Shown: positions 15,498 to 25,061, counted from the stretch's first letter. The stretch: 64,000 nucleotides of DNA from Clostridia bacterium (GCA_017505465.1 JAFVPE010000004.1:1-64000); one strand, 5' to 3'. The notes: a model not told the origin generated them from the letters alone. A program made the numbers and translations.

Positions 15498-16787
15498 ATG
15501 AAAGCAATTCGACAAAGAAGCTTATGGAAATGGGATGACGTTGTGTCTTTGGCAGCGTCCGTTTTCGCTTGCATTATTTTGTCGATTCCCATTTTGCAAG
15601 GGGAAATATCGTTTGCTATTCTTGCGGGCATCGCGCTCGTGGAAGGGGTTATCACCTTCTTTAATGCAAGCATTAAAAATAAAATGATCGCCTGCATTTT
15701 TGAAACGGTACACGCTTTCCTTTTTTCCTTGGTTATCGTCCTATTTGCGGTGTTTGAACGGAGCGATATAGTCGTTTATCCTTTGATTATTACCGTCTTG
15801 GCGGTGGTAACGCTTGTGAAAGGAGGGATTGCCGTCTACCACGTTCGAAAGTATGGAAATGCGCGCAATATTGATTACCATACGTCGGGCAATCACAATT
15901 TCATTTCGGCGTTGACGTATCTGCAAATGCTTTGGTTTGTCATCGTTTCGCTCTTCCGTGTGTCTAATCCGATGCTTTGTCGGCTCATTGCCGATTTGGT
16001 TTTGAATTTCATTGTAACCAATATCGTTACCACGGTGGCGATGTTTATGCTTGTGCGTATGTACACGGACGAGAAATTGACGTTCGTGGAAAAGGTACGC
16101 TTTATCGTTAGCACGCTTATTGAAAAGGACGTATTCATTTACATAGGCTTTTTCTTCTCGTTCATGGTGGCGCTGTTTACTTTATTAACTGCTTTGAATA
16201 GTGAAGGGGACGCGCAGACGGGCTACTATGCGTTGGGCGGCTTTTATCTCACAATTTTCATTACCCGTATCGTATCCCACTTCCTTTGGAAGAAGGCGAG
16301 TAAACGGGAATACGACGAAGCGCAGCTTCAAAAAGTAAGGGCTCGGCTGTCGCTGTTCGTGAGTATCGCCTTGTTAGTGGAGGGGGAAACAATTGGTACG
16401 GCGCTTATGTTTTTTATGCAAAATAAAGCGCAGGCTCAAACGCCCCTTTGGTGGTTTTTCCTATTCCTGTTGCCGTTCGCGCTTTGGCGCGGCGTATCGT
16501 GTTCGATGTATTTGATAAAGGCTCGAAAATCCGCCGATTTGCGTATCAAGGCATACGGCGCAATCGACTTGATATCTGCAGGCTTTTCCTTGTGCGGCGT
16601 ACTGTCGATGATTTATTACTACTTGGGACAAAATGAAAATTGGCTGCTTTTCGTGCGCGGTTTTGCAGTGATATGGCAAATCATTGCTGCAGTTGCCACA
16701 GTTAAACTGTTTGTGGAATCGATTATAGGTTTGGCAAAAAAGAAGCCCAAAACGCCGAAGGTTGAAGAAAATGAAACGCACCCATGA
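15498..16787 (+). CDS. polytopic membrane protein of unknown function (429 aa)
   Basis: About ten to twelve hydrophobic helices are spread over the whole length, with short loops and a lysine-rich C-terminal tail. No transporter signature or enzymatic motif is recognisable. Repeated spacing of helices in pairs suggests an internally duplicated membrane domain. The gene is monocistronic with its own promoter and a terminator that overlaps the stop codon. I do not recognise the family. Confidence 0.7.
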   Translation: MKAIRQRSLWKWDDVVSLAASVFACIILSIPILQGEISFAILAGIALVEGVITFFNASIKNKMIACIFETVHAFLFSLVIVLFAVFERSDIVVYPLIITVLAVVTLVKGGIAVYHVRKYGNARNIDYHTSGNHNFISALTYLQMLWFVIVSLFRVSNPMLCRLIADLVLNFIVTNIVTTVAMFMLVRMYTDEKLTFVEKVRFIVSTLIEKDVFIYIGFFFSFMVALFTLLTALNSEGDAQTGYYALGGFYLTIFITRIVSHFLWKKASKREYDEAQLQKVRARLSLFVSIALLVEGETIGTALMFFMQNKAQAQTPLWWFFLFLLPFALWRGVSCSMYLIKARKSADLRIKAYGAIDLISAGFSLCGVLSMIYYYLGQNENWLLFVRGFAVIWQIIAAVATVKLFVESIIGLAKKKPKTPKVEENETHP

Positions 16788-16801
16788 TGGGTGCGTTTTT
16801 A
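16775..16801 (+). terminator. intrinsic terminator overlapping the stop codon
   Basis: AACGCACCCAT (16775-16785) and ATGGGTGCGTT (16787-16797) surround the TGA at 16785-16787, followed by T residues. The last codons of the gene are part of the terminator stem. Confidence 0.85.
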
Positions 16802-16860
16802 TACACGTCAAAGCGGTTGTGTCGGAATATGGAACGAACGTAAATATCAACATGGACAAT

Positions 16861-16894
16861 GAAAAGCCCGACGGCATTTGCCGTCGGGCTTTTC
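16861..16894. terminator. bidirectional terminator between convergent genes
   Basis: AAAAGCCCGACGGC and GCCGTCGGGCTTTT flank a four-base loop, with A-run and T-run on opposite sides. Confidence 0.85.
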
Positions 16895-16900
16895 ATAAAG

Positions 16901-18943
16901 TCAATATTGAATTTCAAACATTGCAAAATCGTCTACGGAAAGAGTGGTGGTTAAAATACCTGCTTTTTCATCGTAAGACCATACCATGTCCGCATTCAAA
17001 CCGATATTGCGGACGAATTTAGGCGCTCTGTCCGTCTTAACGGAAAGGGGAATGTTGCCGCTTGTTTTGTTCTCGTCGTATTGCAAATCGCAAAGGGAAA
17101 TAAGGGAAGCATTTTCGTCTTCGAAGATCACGCATTCCACGCCCTTGCTCGCTTTGCAAGCGTACTTTTTGACGACGTTGCGTTCCACAATACCTTTGAA
17201 GATGTTTTTGAACGCTTCGCGGTCGTCGTATTCAAGCATAGCCGCACACCAAATCACCTTGCCCTTGCCGTACGTCTTTTCGATAAACGCAGGATATTCG
17301 GTGTTTTTCCAAGGGGGGCAGGAGTGAATGGAGGCATAGTGATAGTTATAATCGGGCGGAGCGTAAGGGAGCGCAATCGTCGCCTTCACGTTGCCGTCCG
17401 CGCCTTCCATAAGGGGCAAATAATAGGTGAGCGGAAGGGGGTATTTTTCGTTGAATTCCCCAAACTCGCTCTCGAATGCAGTCTTGGGTGAAATGTAAAC
17501 TCTTGCGCCCAATTGAACGCCCGTATAAGGGCAATCGCCGTACGTTTCGCCTACCACCTTGCCGCCGAAAAATTCTTTGATAAGACGGGAATCGGATTTG
17601 CCCGAAAGGTAGAGCGTACCGCCGTTTTTCACGTATTCGATGAACTTTAACGGAGCGTCGTTGTCAAAATCCTGCAAAGCAGGCGCAATCACCATTTGAT
17701 ATTTGGAAAGATTGTCAAGACGGTTGTTGGAAACGATTGCCGTCGGAACGTGCGCTTCAATGAGCTTTTTGACTGCACCGATGGCGCAGGTGCGGTTGTA
17801 GCGATCGCTTCCGTCGGTGGTGTACATCGTCTTACTGTCGAAGTAAACCGCCACTTCGGAATACAAATTCCCCCTACCCATGTACGGCTCGAAGGGGATT
17901 TGGCGGTCAAACGCTTTGCCCAAACGCTCATACACACGTTCATCCAAAGTACCGATAGGGTCGATAGCGTCGATAATGAGCGAAGCCCCGTGATGCGCCG
18001 CAGTCAAGAGAATTTCTCTTTCCAACGTCTTTTGCGGCTTGGTAATCGTGTGTTCGCGTAACGTCTTGTCGCAACGGCAAGTCATATACTCGAAGGGTTG
18101 ATTTTTCGTTACGCCGTAGTAGTATTTGCAAGCAAAAGAGTGAGAGTACAAATCGCCGTACAAATCGCCGCCTGTAAATTCACATTCGTCGTTGATGCCT
18201 TCCGTTGAGCCGCCAAGCCAATCGCATCCGATCACGGCGGCGTAGTTAAATTCTACCGTTACGGAAGGATATACCTTGTTGGTGTATTCTCTCACGAACT
18301 GTACGAATTCCACCATCCAATCTTGACGAGCTTTCACGTAGCGAAGCCACGTAGCGTCTTTAAAATCTTCCTTTTCGGGCAAGTCCATGCCCGTTTCTTC
18401 CTTGAAACGCTTTTTGCACGCGTCGCAATGGCAGGTAACTTCCCAATAGGGCATATCGTAGAAAAGACCATCTAAATTCGAGTCCTTGAATTCACGAACG
18501 AGCTCGTCGATTTGCACCTTTAAGAAATCACGGTACTCCAAGTTGTTCGGACAGCAAAGTCCGTAGCGCTGACCGCGGTCGCGCCACGTATCGCCGTTGG
18601 CGTAAACCTGCTCCCAAGCAGGATGATTTTCCGCCGCCCAATTGTTGAAGATAAGGCTATAATAGCCAACGACCTTCATACCGCCGTCTTTACACTTTTT
18701 GAGAAGCCTTTTAAGCTCGTTTTCGCCGTGCAAGAAATGCTTGTGCGTGCGTGCGGTTTCGGTGGCGTAATTGCAAAGCCCCGTGTGCGATTGCAAATAA
18801 ATCATAGGGCTTTGAATTTTCGCTTTTACAAGGTTTTCGTAATAGGCATCGGCGTTGAATTCAGACAAAAAAGCCTCGTCCTCGTCGTGAATATGCATAT
18901 CCGTCAACTGTCTACGGAATACGCCTTTATACCATTTGCTCAT
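16901..18943 (-). CDS. GHL6-type (GH151-like) glycoside hydrolase with trimerisation-like domain
   Basis: The N-terminal half (about 10-350) matches the hypothetical glycosyl hydrolase 6 (GHL6) TIM-barrel family, beginning with a LTDMHIHDEDEAFL segment and containing DGLFYDMPYW (158-167) followed by CHCDAC (171-176). The C-terminal half (about 370-600) resembles the beta-galactosidase trimerisation/GATase-like fold. GHL6 proteins with this architecture include GH151 alpha-L-fucosidases, so fucosidase activity is the best guess, but the sugar is not certain. The start codon overlaps the stop of the cupin gene by 4 nt (ATGA). It is the last gene of a four-gene AraC-led operon, and its product is cytoplasmic. 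Confidence 0.75.
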   Translation of the reverse strand: MSKWYKGVFRRQLTDMHIHDEDEAFLSEFNADAYYENLVKAKIQSPMIYLQSHTGLCNYATETARTHKHFLHGENELKRLLKKCKDGGMKVVGYYSLIFNNWAAENHPAWEQVYANGDTWRDRGQRYGLCCPNNLEYRDFLKVQIDELVREFKDSNLDGLFYDMPYWEVTCHCDACKKRFKEETGMDLPEKEDFKDATWLRYVKARQDWMVEFVQFVREYTNKVYPSVTVEFNYAAVIGCDWLGGSTEGINDECEFTGGDLYGDLYSHSFACKYYYGVTKNQPFEYMTCRCDKTLREHTITKPQKTLEREILLTAAHHGASLIIDAIDPIGTLDERVYERLGKAFDRQIPFEPYMGRGNLYSEVAVYFDSKTMYTTDGSDRYNRTCAIGAVKKLIEAHVPTAIVSNNRLDNLSKYQMVIAPALQDFDNDAPLKFIEYVKNGGTLYLSGKSDSRLIKEFFGGKVVGETYGDCPYTGVQLGARVYISPKTAFESEFGEFNEKYPLPLTYYLPLMEGADGNVKATIALPYAPPDYNYHYASIHSCPPWKNTEYPAFIEKTYGKGKVIWCAAMLEYDDREAFKNIFKGIVERNVVKKYACKASKGVECVIFEDENASLISLCDLQYDENKTSGNIPLSVKTDRAPKFVRNIGLNADMVWSYDEKAGILTTTLSVDDFAMFEIQY

Positions 18944-20130
18944 TTGTTCAATTTCTCCAAGTCGGGATTTTCTGCGAAATGTTTGAGCATAACGATGGGG
19001 TCGCTTTCGCTCGTGTTTTCAATCACAACGCCGTTTTTCGCCGCTTGTGCGCTAACGAAATATTCGTCGTGCGTAAGTTGACCGTAACGGATAAGCGAGG
19101 GAGTTTCAATAACGTGGCCGCCGAACGTGCCGTGGCCTTGCAGCATAATCATGCCGTACGCCGCAGCGTCCTTGATAACGACCTTTTGACCGGGATATAC
19201 CGTCAAGCGCTTTGCGCAAGCAAGCTTGCTCTTATAGCATACCCATTCTTCCTTATGCGCTGCGTCTTCGTGATCGACGATGGGGCGCATAAAACGGTTT
19301 TTCTTGAAGTTGGGATCTACGTTCAAATCCCAATCGATAACGTCCATAAGGTAGTCGAAGTTGCCCTTTTCTTCTTCGGGACAATTCTTCCAAAGCAAAT
19401 CTTCGCTTACGCATTGACCGCCGTAGAGAACCGATTGATACATCGCATAAACGTCGGAAGCGAACTGCGGTTCGTACGTGCAAAGGCTTGCAGGCGCGTG
19501 GAGCACTCCGGGGGGAACGTCCCAACCGGTGTCGAGTTCAATTTTGTACGCTTGCGAGTAATCGAGTAAATGATTGTCCCCTTTGTGGAAGTTTTCAAGG
19601 CATTTCTTAATTTCTTCCTTCGTGCATTCGGGGTTTAAGCCGAAGAAGGTGAAGGGGAATTCGCCGCCGTGATTGTTCACCTGTGCAGGGAAGAAATACA
19701 TTTCGGGCTTTCCCTCTGCGCCCACGCGCTTTGCGTGCTCGTCGCGGTGGTGAATATGATGGGGCAAAGGACCTGCGTTGTCAAAGAATTTTGAGAACAT
19801 AGGCCACTTATGATACTTATCCCAAAGCTCGCCGATAAGCTCGTCCTTCAATTCGTCGACCATATCGCGAAGGAGTATTTGCTCGCTGCCGTCCTTGGAA
19901 ACGACGTAGGAAAGACCTTCGTCGTCGGGGGTAGCGGGGCCATTTTCCGCCCAAGTTGTGGACGCGAACCATCTTTCGTCGATGCCGCCGCGTTCAAGTC
20001 CCAACACGTAATAATCGTCGGGATGGAGCTTGATTCTTTTGCCGGGGCGGCAGAATGCTCTAGGCACCCAAGTGGGCTTTAAACGCAAAATACCATTGCC
20101 TTCTTTGAATAATTTCTCGCTTAATTTCAT
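18940..20130 (-). CDS. cupin protein, sugar-isomerase-like (396 aa)
   Basis: This is a cupin-type protein with metal-ligand motifs resembling class I phosphomannose isomerases: LPHHIHHRDEHAKR (about 122-135), PEMYFFPA (142-149) and TGWDVPPGVLHAP (201-213). A His-rich first cupin and a second smaller cupin-like part near 310-370 are visible. It probably converts a sugar released by the neighbouring hydrolase, but no lysine/arginine phosphate-binding signature is clear, so the substrate may be unphosphorylated. AAGGAG precedes the start. It lies 13 nt after the DUF4432 gene and overlaps the hydrolase gene by 4 nt, showing tight co-expression. Confidence 0.65.
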   Translation of the reverse strand: MKLSEKLFKEGNGILRLKPTWVPRAFCRPGKRIKLHPDDYYVLGLERGGIDERWFASTTWAENGPATPDDEGLSYVVSKDGSEQILLRDMVDELKDELIGELWDKYHKWPMFSKFFDNAGPLPHHIHHRDEHAKRVGAEGKPEMYFFPAQVNNHGGEFPFTFFGLNPECTKEEIKKCLENFHKGDNHLLDYSQAYKIELDTGWDVPPGVLHAPASLCTYEPQFASDVYAMYQSVLYGGQCVSEDLLWKNCPEEEKGNFDYLMDVIDWDLNVDPNFKKNRFMRPIVDHEDAAHKEEWVCYKSKLACAKRLTVYPGQKVVIKDAAAYGMIMLQGHGTFGGHVIETPSLIRYGQLTHDEYFVSAQAAKNGVVIENTSESDPIVMLKHFAENPDLEKLNK

Positions 20131-20143
20131 TTTTATGTTCTCC

Positions 20144-21028
20144 TTATTGGAAATTTATTTTGATTTGATAGGATTTTTGTTCCTTGGCTTTTAAGGTTCT
20201 CATTTTGAAGTTATCGAATCTCGTTAAGGACGGCTCTATACCGAGCGCGTAATCACCGCTAATCATGCTCTTCCATTCAAGGGTAACGGGGAAGTCCGCC
20301 GTGTCGTAATGCATTTCTACGGAGATTTGCTTTTCGGGGTTGGTAAGGCGTATCCTGCCTTCCGTAAGGGTGTGATAATACACGTCCTCGTCGCCGCCGT
20401 CAATAGGGGCGGTGATACGGAACATATCCGTCTTTCTTTGCTTTGCAATTTCCGTCAGCGGATCGCTTTGCGCCGCAGGGATTTCAAGCTGCAAGCATTC
20501 GTCAAGGAAGGGGTGTCCGTAGTTGATATGATAAAGGAGTACGTATTGCGTATCTCTAAAATCAAGATTTTCAAGTGTATCGCAAATGGAAAGGGAGCTT
20601 TCCGAAACGATGAAACGGCGTTTCATTACGAGATTTTTGCCGAACAAAGCGCATTCTCGCACTTCGCCGCAAACGACGATATTTTCGCCTTCTTCATAGG
20701 CGTAGGCAACGTCGCATTTTTTGTAATGAAGGCTACCGTGTACGGGTTTACCTTCCACGCAAGAGGATACGTTATCCATACCGCAGGTGTAGAGAAATCC
20801 CCCTTCAAAGTTGCCTACGAAATCCCTTGCGCCGTCGTTTAAGCCGTTTTTGCTTAAAAACGAGAGATTTACTCCTTTATATTTCGCCCAAACGATATCG
20901 AGCGCATTGTCTTTGTTGAACAACAGTTCAAGCGCGCCGTTTTGCACGAGAATGCAGCGCTTGTCGGCAATGAAAATTTCATGCGCGAAGCGTATTTGCG
21001 CTTTGTTGCCTACCTTTCTTTCATTCAT
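20144..21028 (-). CDS. DUF4432 aldose-1-epimerase-like protein
   Basis: This 294-aa protein belongs to the DUF4432 branch of the galactose mutarotase-like superfold. Diagnostic segments are GGFLYTCGMDNVSS (about 76-89), VHGSLHYKKCDVAY and YHINYGHPFLDE (about 166-177), carrying the His residues used for ring opening in mutarotases. It would interconvert anomers of the sugar handled by this operon. The start has GGAGC upstream and the gene follows the araC-type gene by 12 nt. The sequence is predicted soluble. Confidence 0.8.
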   Translation of the reverse strand: MNERKVGNKAQIRFAHEIFIADKRCILVQNGALELLFNKDNALDIVWAKYKGVNLSFLSKNGLNDGARDFVGNFEGGFLYTCGMDNVSSCVEGKPVHGSLHYKKCDVAYAYEEGENIVVCGEVRECALFGKNLVMKRRFIVSESSLSICDTLENLDFRDTQYVLLYHINYGHPFLDECLQLEIPAAQSDPLTEIAKQRKTDMFRITAPIDGGDEDVYYHTLTEGRIRLTNPEKQISVEMHYDTADFPVTLEWKSMISGDYALGIEPSLTRFDNFKMRTLKAKEQKSYQIKINFQ

Positions 21029-21040
21029 ATTACAGCTCCG

Positions 21041-21952
21041 TTATTTGATTTTATCCGTAGGGAAACCCTTATCGAGCTTTCTATATTCCGCAGGCGTCAT
21101 GTCGAAATGCTTTTTGAAGAGATTGTGGAAATAACTCGTGGATTCAAAACACAATTCGTTTGTGATTTCCGTAATCGACATATCGGTTGCGGTAAGAAGC
21201 TCTTTTGCGTGTTGCAGCTTCGTGCGGTTCACGTATTGCGTAATCGTGCAGCCCATATGCTTTTTAAAAATACGGGTTAACTGCGGATAGCTGTACGGCA
21301 ATTCCTGTTGAGCCGCCTTGATTTGTTCGTTTGTAATCAAGGGGTTATTCAAATGTTGAATGAGTGGCTTCAATACTTCGGGAATACCCGAAGAGTTTTG
21401 ATACTGCTCGATAAAATTCAAGAGTATATTGGAAAAAATTAGGTTGCACTGTTGCTCGGTATAAGGGGTGCTTTGCCCATGGAAGGTCTGTATTTCAAGC
21501 AGCATATTCGTTAACTTTTCGAGCGTGGAATGCGACAAGGTGAACGAAAGCGGATGGGGAGCGTTGCACAACTCTTCGTAGAGGGTGGGGGAATACATAC
21601 CGAGCAACGCCTTCATATAACTGTCTTTCGTGGACAGACAAACCGCTTGAAATTGATTTTTAACACCGTTTGGATAGTGAAAAGAATGCTCGTCTTTCGG
21701 ACCGACAAGACACGCCGAACCTTCCGTCATAATTTTTGTTTCGCCGTTGATTTTGTGTAAAATATGGTCGTTAAGGACGATTTGTATTTCCCAATCGGTG
21801 TGTCCGTGATAAACAGGGTACTCAAAATTTACCCAATAAAAAGACGTGTTGGCTTTTATCCATGGAGACGCCTTTTCAAAGGTCTGTATCGTACTCTGCT
21901 CATTCATATTACCGACTTGCGGATAGATTTTTTCATTCGTTCTATCTTTCAT
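21041..21952 (-). CDS. AraC-family transcriptional regulator
   Basis: The N-terminal half is a cupin sensor domain (HGHTDWEIQIVL...GPKDEHSFHY). The C-terminal 100 residues hold the two AraC helix-turn-helix units, with LPYSYPQLTRIFKKHMG and the signature ITEITNELCFESTSYFHNLF followed by FKKHFDMTPAEYRK. It is first in the operon with the epimerase, cupin and GHL6 genes and is divergent from the DUF4434/GH127 operon, so it probably controls both. A perfect promoter lies so close that the first ATG (21952) would be leaderless. The ATG at 21907 (MNEQST) is an alternative start. Confidence 0.9.
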   Translation of the reverse strand: MKDRTNEKIYPQVGNMNEQSTIQTFEKASPWIKANTSFYWVNFEYPVYHGHTDWEIQIVLNDHILHKINGETKIMTEGSACLVGPKDEHSFHYPNGVKNQFQAVCLSTKDSYMKALLGMYSPTLYEELCNAPHPLSFTLSHSTLEKLTNMLLEIQTFHGQSTPYTEQQCNLIFSNILLNFIEQYQNSSGIPEVLKPLIQHLNNPLITNEQIKAAQQELPYSYPQLTRIFKKHMGCTITQYVNRTKLQHAKELLTATDMSITEITNELCFESTSYFHNLFKKHFDMTPAEYRKLDKGFPTDKIK

Positions 21953-21958
21953 GGTTTC

Positions 21959-21987
21959 ATTATAGCACCGTCAAAATCAAATGTCAA
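21959..21987 (-). promoter_or_regulatory. perfect consensus promoter of the AraC-led operon
   Basis: Minus strand: TTGACA (21987-21982), 17 bp, TATAAT (21964-21959). The -10 box ends only 6 nt before the ATG at 21952. Confidence 0.8.
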
Positions 21988-22128
21988 TACCCATAATGAA
22001 ATTTTAGAGAATAAAAAAAATATCCAAAAAAGCAAAAAAACCCTTTAATATCTTGTTCTTTTGAAAAAACAACCATTTTCCGAAATATAAAATGCAATTT
22101 TACAGCGTATATTTGCAATTTATGAGTA

Positions 22129-22157
22129 ATGACAAAAAAATATGATTATGATATAAT
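22129..22157 (+). promoter_or_regulatory. upstream candidate promoter of the DUF4434 operon
   Basis: ATGACA at 22129-22134, a 17-bp spacer and TATAAT at 22152-22157, in the AT-rich divergent intergenic region. Confidence 0.45.
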
Positions 22158-22205
22158 AAAGTGAAAAAAAAGCATAAAATGCAATAAATAAGAAAGAAAA
22201 GTTAA

Positions 22206-22233
22206 TTGCAAAATAAATATTTTGTGCTATAAT
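22206..22233 (+). promoter_or_regulatory. proximal candidate promoter of the DUF4434 operon
   Basis: TTGCAA at 22206-22211, a 16-bp spacer and TATAAT at 22228-22233. The leader contains the small hairpin TTTCGC-ATA-GCGAAA near 22260. Confidence 0.55.
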
Positions 22234-22307
22234 ATAGAGGAGTAAAGGCAATCGGTTCTTTCGCATAGCGAAAAACGGCTTGCAAATAAGGTATAGGAGT
22301 GAAAGAA

Positions 22308-23219
22308 ATGCAGGGCAAATATCCTATTACAGGTACGTTTATCGACGAAGTAACTTATGACATTCCTGCGTCCAATTGGTCGAACGAACAATGGGCGGCG
22401 GATCTTGACCACATGAAGGAAGTGGGCATGGACACGGTGATCATCATGCGCAGCGTGTTCTACGATAAATGCTTGTATCCTTCCAAGCACTTTGCAGGCT
22501 TGAAGGAAGAAGGGGAAGATTTTATCGGCTTCATTTTGGAAGAAGCGCAAAAGAGGGATATGCAGGTGTTTATCGGCTTGTACATTTCCAATTTGACGTG
22601 GAACGCAGGGGACTATCGAGGTGAAATCGAAAAGAACAAGCTCTTCGTGGACGAGGTGTTGAAGCTTTACGGACATTTCTCATCCTTTAAGGGTTGGTAT
22701 ATTCCCCACGAAACGGGTAGCAATATTTATAATATTGCGGAAACGATGGGTGGACTTGCGGCGCTTTGCAAAGAGAACGCTCCAGATAAAGTGGTGTTCA
22801 TCAGTCCGTTTTTTAGAGGTGAAAAGGTTGGCTATCCCGATTCGCTTTCCCCCGAACGCACGGTGGACGCTTGGCAAAGTATTTTGAAGGAATGCGGCAA
22901 AAATATCGACATTTGCGCTTTCCAAGACGGCACGGTATCGCTTGAAGAATATGCGGATTATTTGGCGGCAATCAAGCCCGTTATGGACGAACACGGCATT
23001 CGCCTTTGGGCAAACGTAGAAACGTTTGAAAGAGACGTGCGCACGATGTTCTTCCCGATTCCCTTCGACGTATTGAGAAGAAAGATTAAAATTGCGGAAG
23101 AATACGTAGAAAAGTGTATCACGTTCGAGTTCTCGCATTTCTTAAGTCCACAATCGATTTTCCCTTCGGCAAGAAACTTGAATAACTTGTACCGTAAATA
23201 TTACGAATCGAAAAAATAA
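22308..23219 (+). CDS. DUF4434 glycoside-hydrolase-like protein
   Basis: The protein starts with ITGTFIDEVTYDIPASNW, followed by MGMDTVIIMR-type strands. This is the hallmark of DUF4434, a TIM-barrel family related to glycoside hydrolases. Candidate acidic residues are Glu in the first strand (FIDE), Glu in WYIPHETG and Glu in LWANVETFE. I chose the ATG at 22308 because AGGAG sits 8 nt upstream; an in-frame GTG at 22299 overlaps that site. There is no signal peptide. It is followed after 15 nt by the GH127 gene, so the two probably act on the same arabinose- or rhamnose-containing substrate. Confidence 0.75.
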   Translation: MQGKYPITGTFIDEVTYDIPASNWSNEQWAADLDHMKEVGMDTVIIMRSVFYDKCLYPSKHFAGLKEEGEDFIGFILEEAQKRDMQVFIGLYISNLTWNAGDYRGEIEKNKLFVDEVLKLYGHFSSFKGWYIPHETGSNIYNIAETMGGLAALCKENAPDKVVFISPFFRGEKVGYPDSLSPERTVDAWQSILKECGKNIDICAFQDGTVSLEEYADYLAAIKPVMDEHGIRLWANVETFERDVRTMFFPIPFDVLRRKIKIAEEYVEKCITFEFSHFLSPQSIFPSARNLNNLYRKYYESKK

Positions 23220-23234
23220 AAGGTTAGTGCAATT

Positions 23235-25043
23235 ATGAAATTATTTGAGAATCTTATCCAAGAAAAAGGGCTTATGAGTGACGTTATCCGCTTTGTTACG
23301 GATAAACAGTTGAAAAGAAAGGACCTTTGGGCGAAATTTAACGAGCCTTTCACGACGCACGAGGATTGTAAGGTAGAGAATTGGAACGGTGAAGATTTCG
23401 GTATGCAGTTGAGATGGCGCGGCGAATATTTCGGTAAGCAAATGCGCGGCGCAGCGCTTGTATATGCATATACGAGGGACGAAGAGTTGTACGAAATTAT
23501 GACGGACTCCGTCAAGGATTTGTTGACAAGACAGGACGAGCTTGGCAGATTTTCCACCTATGACGTAGACTTGGAATTTGACGGTTGGGATATGTGGTGC
23601 AGAAAGTATGTGCTCGTCGGTATGCTCTATTATTACGAAGTATGCAAGGACGAGGCGCTCAAAAAGCAAATCGTTGAAGCTTGCTGTAAGCACCTTGACT
23701 ATATCGTGGCGAAAATCGGCCCGAACGAAGGGCAAAAGCGCATCACGAAAACGTCCCCTTGGTGGGGTTGCGTAAACTCCTGCACGATTTTAGAGCCCAC
23801 TGTGGAAATGTATAAGCGCACGGGGGATAAAAAATATCTCGCATTTGCGGAGTATATCATTTCCGAAGGGGGGAGCAGCGATTGCAATTTGGTAGAGCTT
23901 GCTTTGCAAGATGAAATTGCACCCTATCAGTATCCCGTAACGAAGGCATACGAAATGATGTCCTTCTACGAAGGCTTGGTGGCGTACTACGAAGCGACGG
24001 GCGAGAAGAAATATCTCGAAGCAACCTGCCGTTTCATCGAAAAGGTGGCAAAGACGGATATCACCATCATCGGTTGTTCGGGTTGCACGCACGAGCTTTT
24101 CGACAATTCCGCCGTTATGCAGACGGAATACCACGAAAATATTATGCAGGAAACCTGTGTAACCGTTACTTGGATGCGTGTTTTGAGAAGATTGTACGAC
24201 TTGACGGGCGATCCCAAATACATTGACCGCTTTGAAATTTCCGGCTATAATGCATTGTACGGTAGCTTGAACACCGAGAATAACGAACAGCTCAATATGT
24301 GGGAAAAGAAATACTACGAAGCGATGGCGTTCGACAGCTACAGCCCCTTGTATATGAATACGAGAGGGCGCGGCATCGGCGGGCAACTGCTTTTCGCAAG
24401 CGGCGGTTATTACGGCTGTTGCCTTGCAATCGGCGCGTGCGGCGTTGCTTTGATGCCCTTGACGGCTTTGGTGCAAAGAGATGACGGTGTATACGTCAAC
24501 CTGCTCTTTAACGGGCAGGCGGCGGTGAAGGACGACGACGGCAACGACGTAATTCTTCGTATGGAAACGAACTATCCTGCAAGCGGCAATGCGAAAATCA
24601 CCGTGGAATGTGCGAAGGAAAGCCGTTTGACGTTGAAGATTAGAAAGCCCGAATGGTGCGAAAAGATGACGGTGAACGGCGTGAACGTAGAAGAGAGCGG
24701 TTACTATACGCTCCAAGGTACGTACGCAAACGGCGCAAGCATCGACGTGCAAATGGAAATGGCGTTGAAAGCGCATTACTTGAACGGCAAAATTGCGTTC
24801 ACCTACGGTGTGTTGGCGCTTGGCTCGGACGAACAAAAGTCGGATAGAGAGCTTCAAAAGGCGTTGGCAATCGGGGAAAAGATTTCCTATCAGCTCGTAG
24901 AAGCACAGGAAGGGGAAATCGTGCGTATCGTATGCGACCTTGACGACGGCGACAAGCTTCTTTTGGCGGACTATCAATCCTGCGGCAAGAAATGGCTGTC
25001 GGATAAGCCGCTTATGACCGCTTGGTTTAACCTTGTGAAATAA
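23235..25043 (+). CDS. GH127-type beta-L-arabinofuranosidase (DUF1680)
   Basis: An (alpha/alpha)6 barrel followed by beta domains, 602 aa. The zinc-thiolate active site is visible: Glu 306 and Cys 308 in QETCVTVTW and the Cys 395-Cys 396 pair in YYGCCLAIG, corresponding to Glu338, Cys340, Cys417 and Cys418 of the characterised Bifidobacterium enzyme, in which Cys417 is the nucleophile. It likely removes beta-linked L-arabinofuranose, although related families have other sugars. No signal peptide, so cytoplasmic. Second gene of the DUF4434 operon, ending at a bidirectional terminator. Confidence 0.85.
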   Translation: MKLFENLIQEKGLMSDVIRFVTDKQLKRKDLWAKFNEPFTTHEDCKVENWNGEDFGMQLRWRGEYFGKQMRGAALVYAYTRDEELYEIMTDSVKDLLTRQDELGRFSTYDVDLEFDGWDMWCRKYVLVGMLYYYEVCKDEALKKQIVEACCKHLDYIVAKIGPNEGQKRITKTSPWWGCVNSCTILEPTVEMYKRTGDKKYLAFAEYIISEGGSSDCNLVELALQDEIAPYQYPVTKAYEMMSFYEGLVAYYEATGEKKYLEATCRFIEKVAKTDITIIGCSGCTHELFDNSAVMQTEYHENIMQETCVTVTWMRVLRRLYDLTGDPKYIDRFEISGYNALYGSLNTENNEQLNMWEKKYYEAMAFDSYSPLYMNTRGRGIGGQLLFASGGYYGCCLAIGACGVALMPLTALVQRDDGVYVNLLFNGQAAVKDDDGNDVILRMETNYPASGNAKITVECAKESRLTLKIRKPEWCEKMTVNGVNVEESGYYTLQGTYANGASIDVQMEMALKAHYLNGKIAFTYGVLALGSDEQKSDRELQKALAIGEKISYQLVEAQEGEIVRIVCDLDDGDKLLLADYQSCGKKWLSDKPLMTAWFNLVK

Positions 25044-25061
25044 TCGAAATTGCAAACAAAA

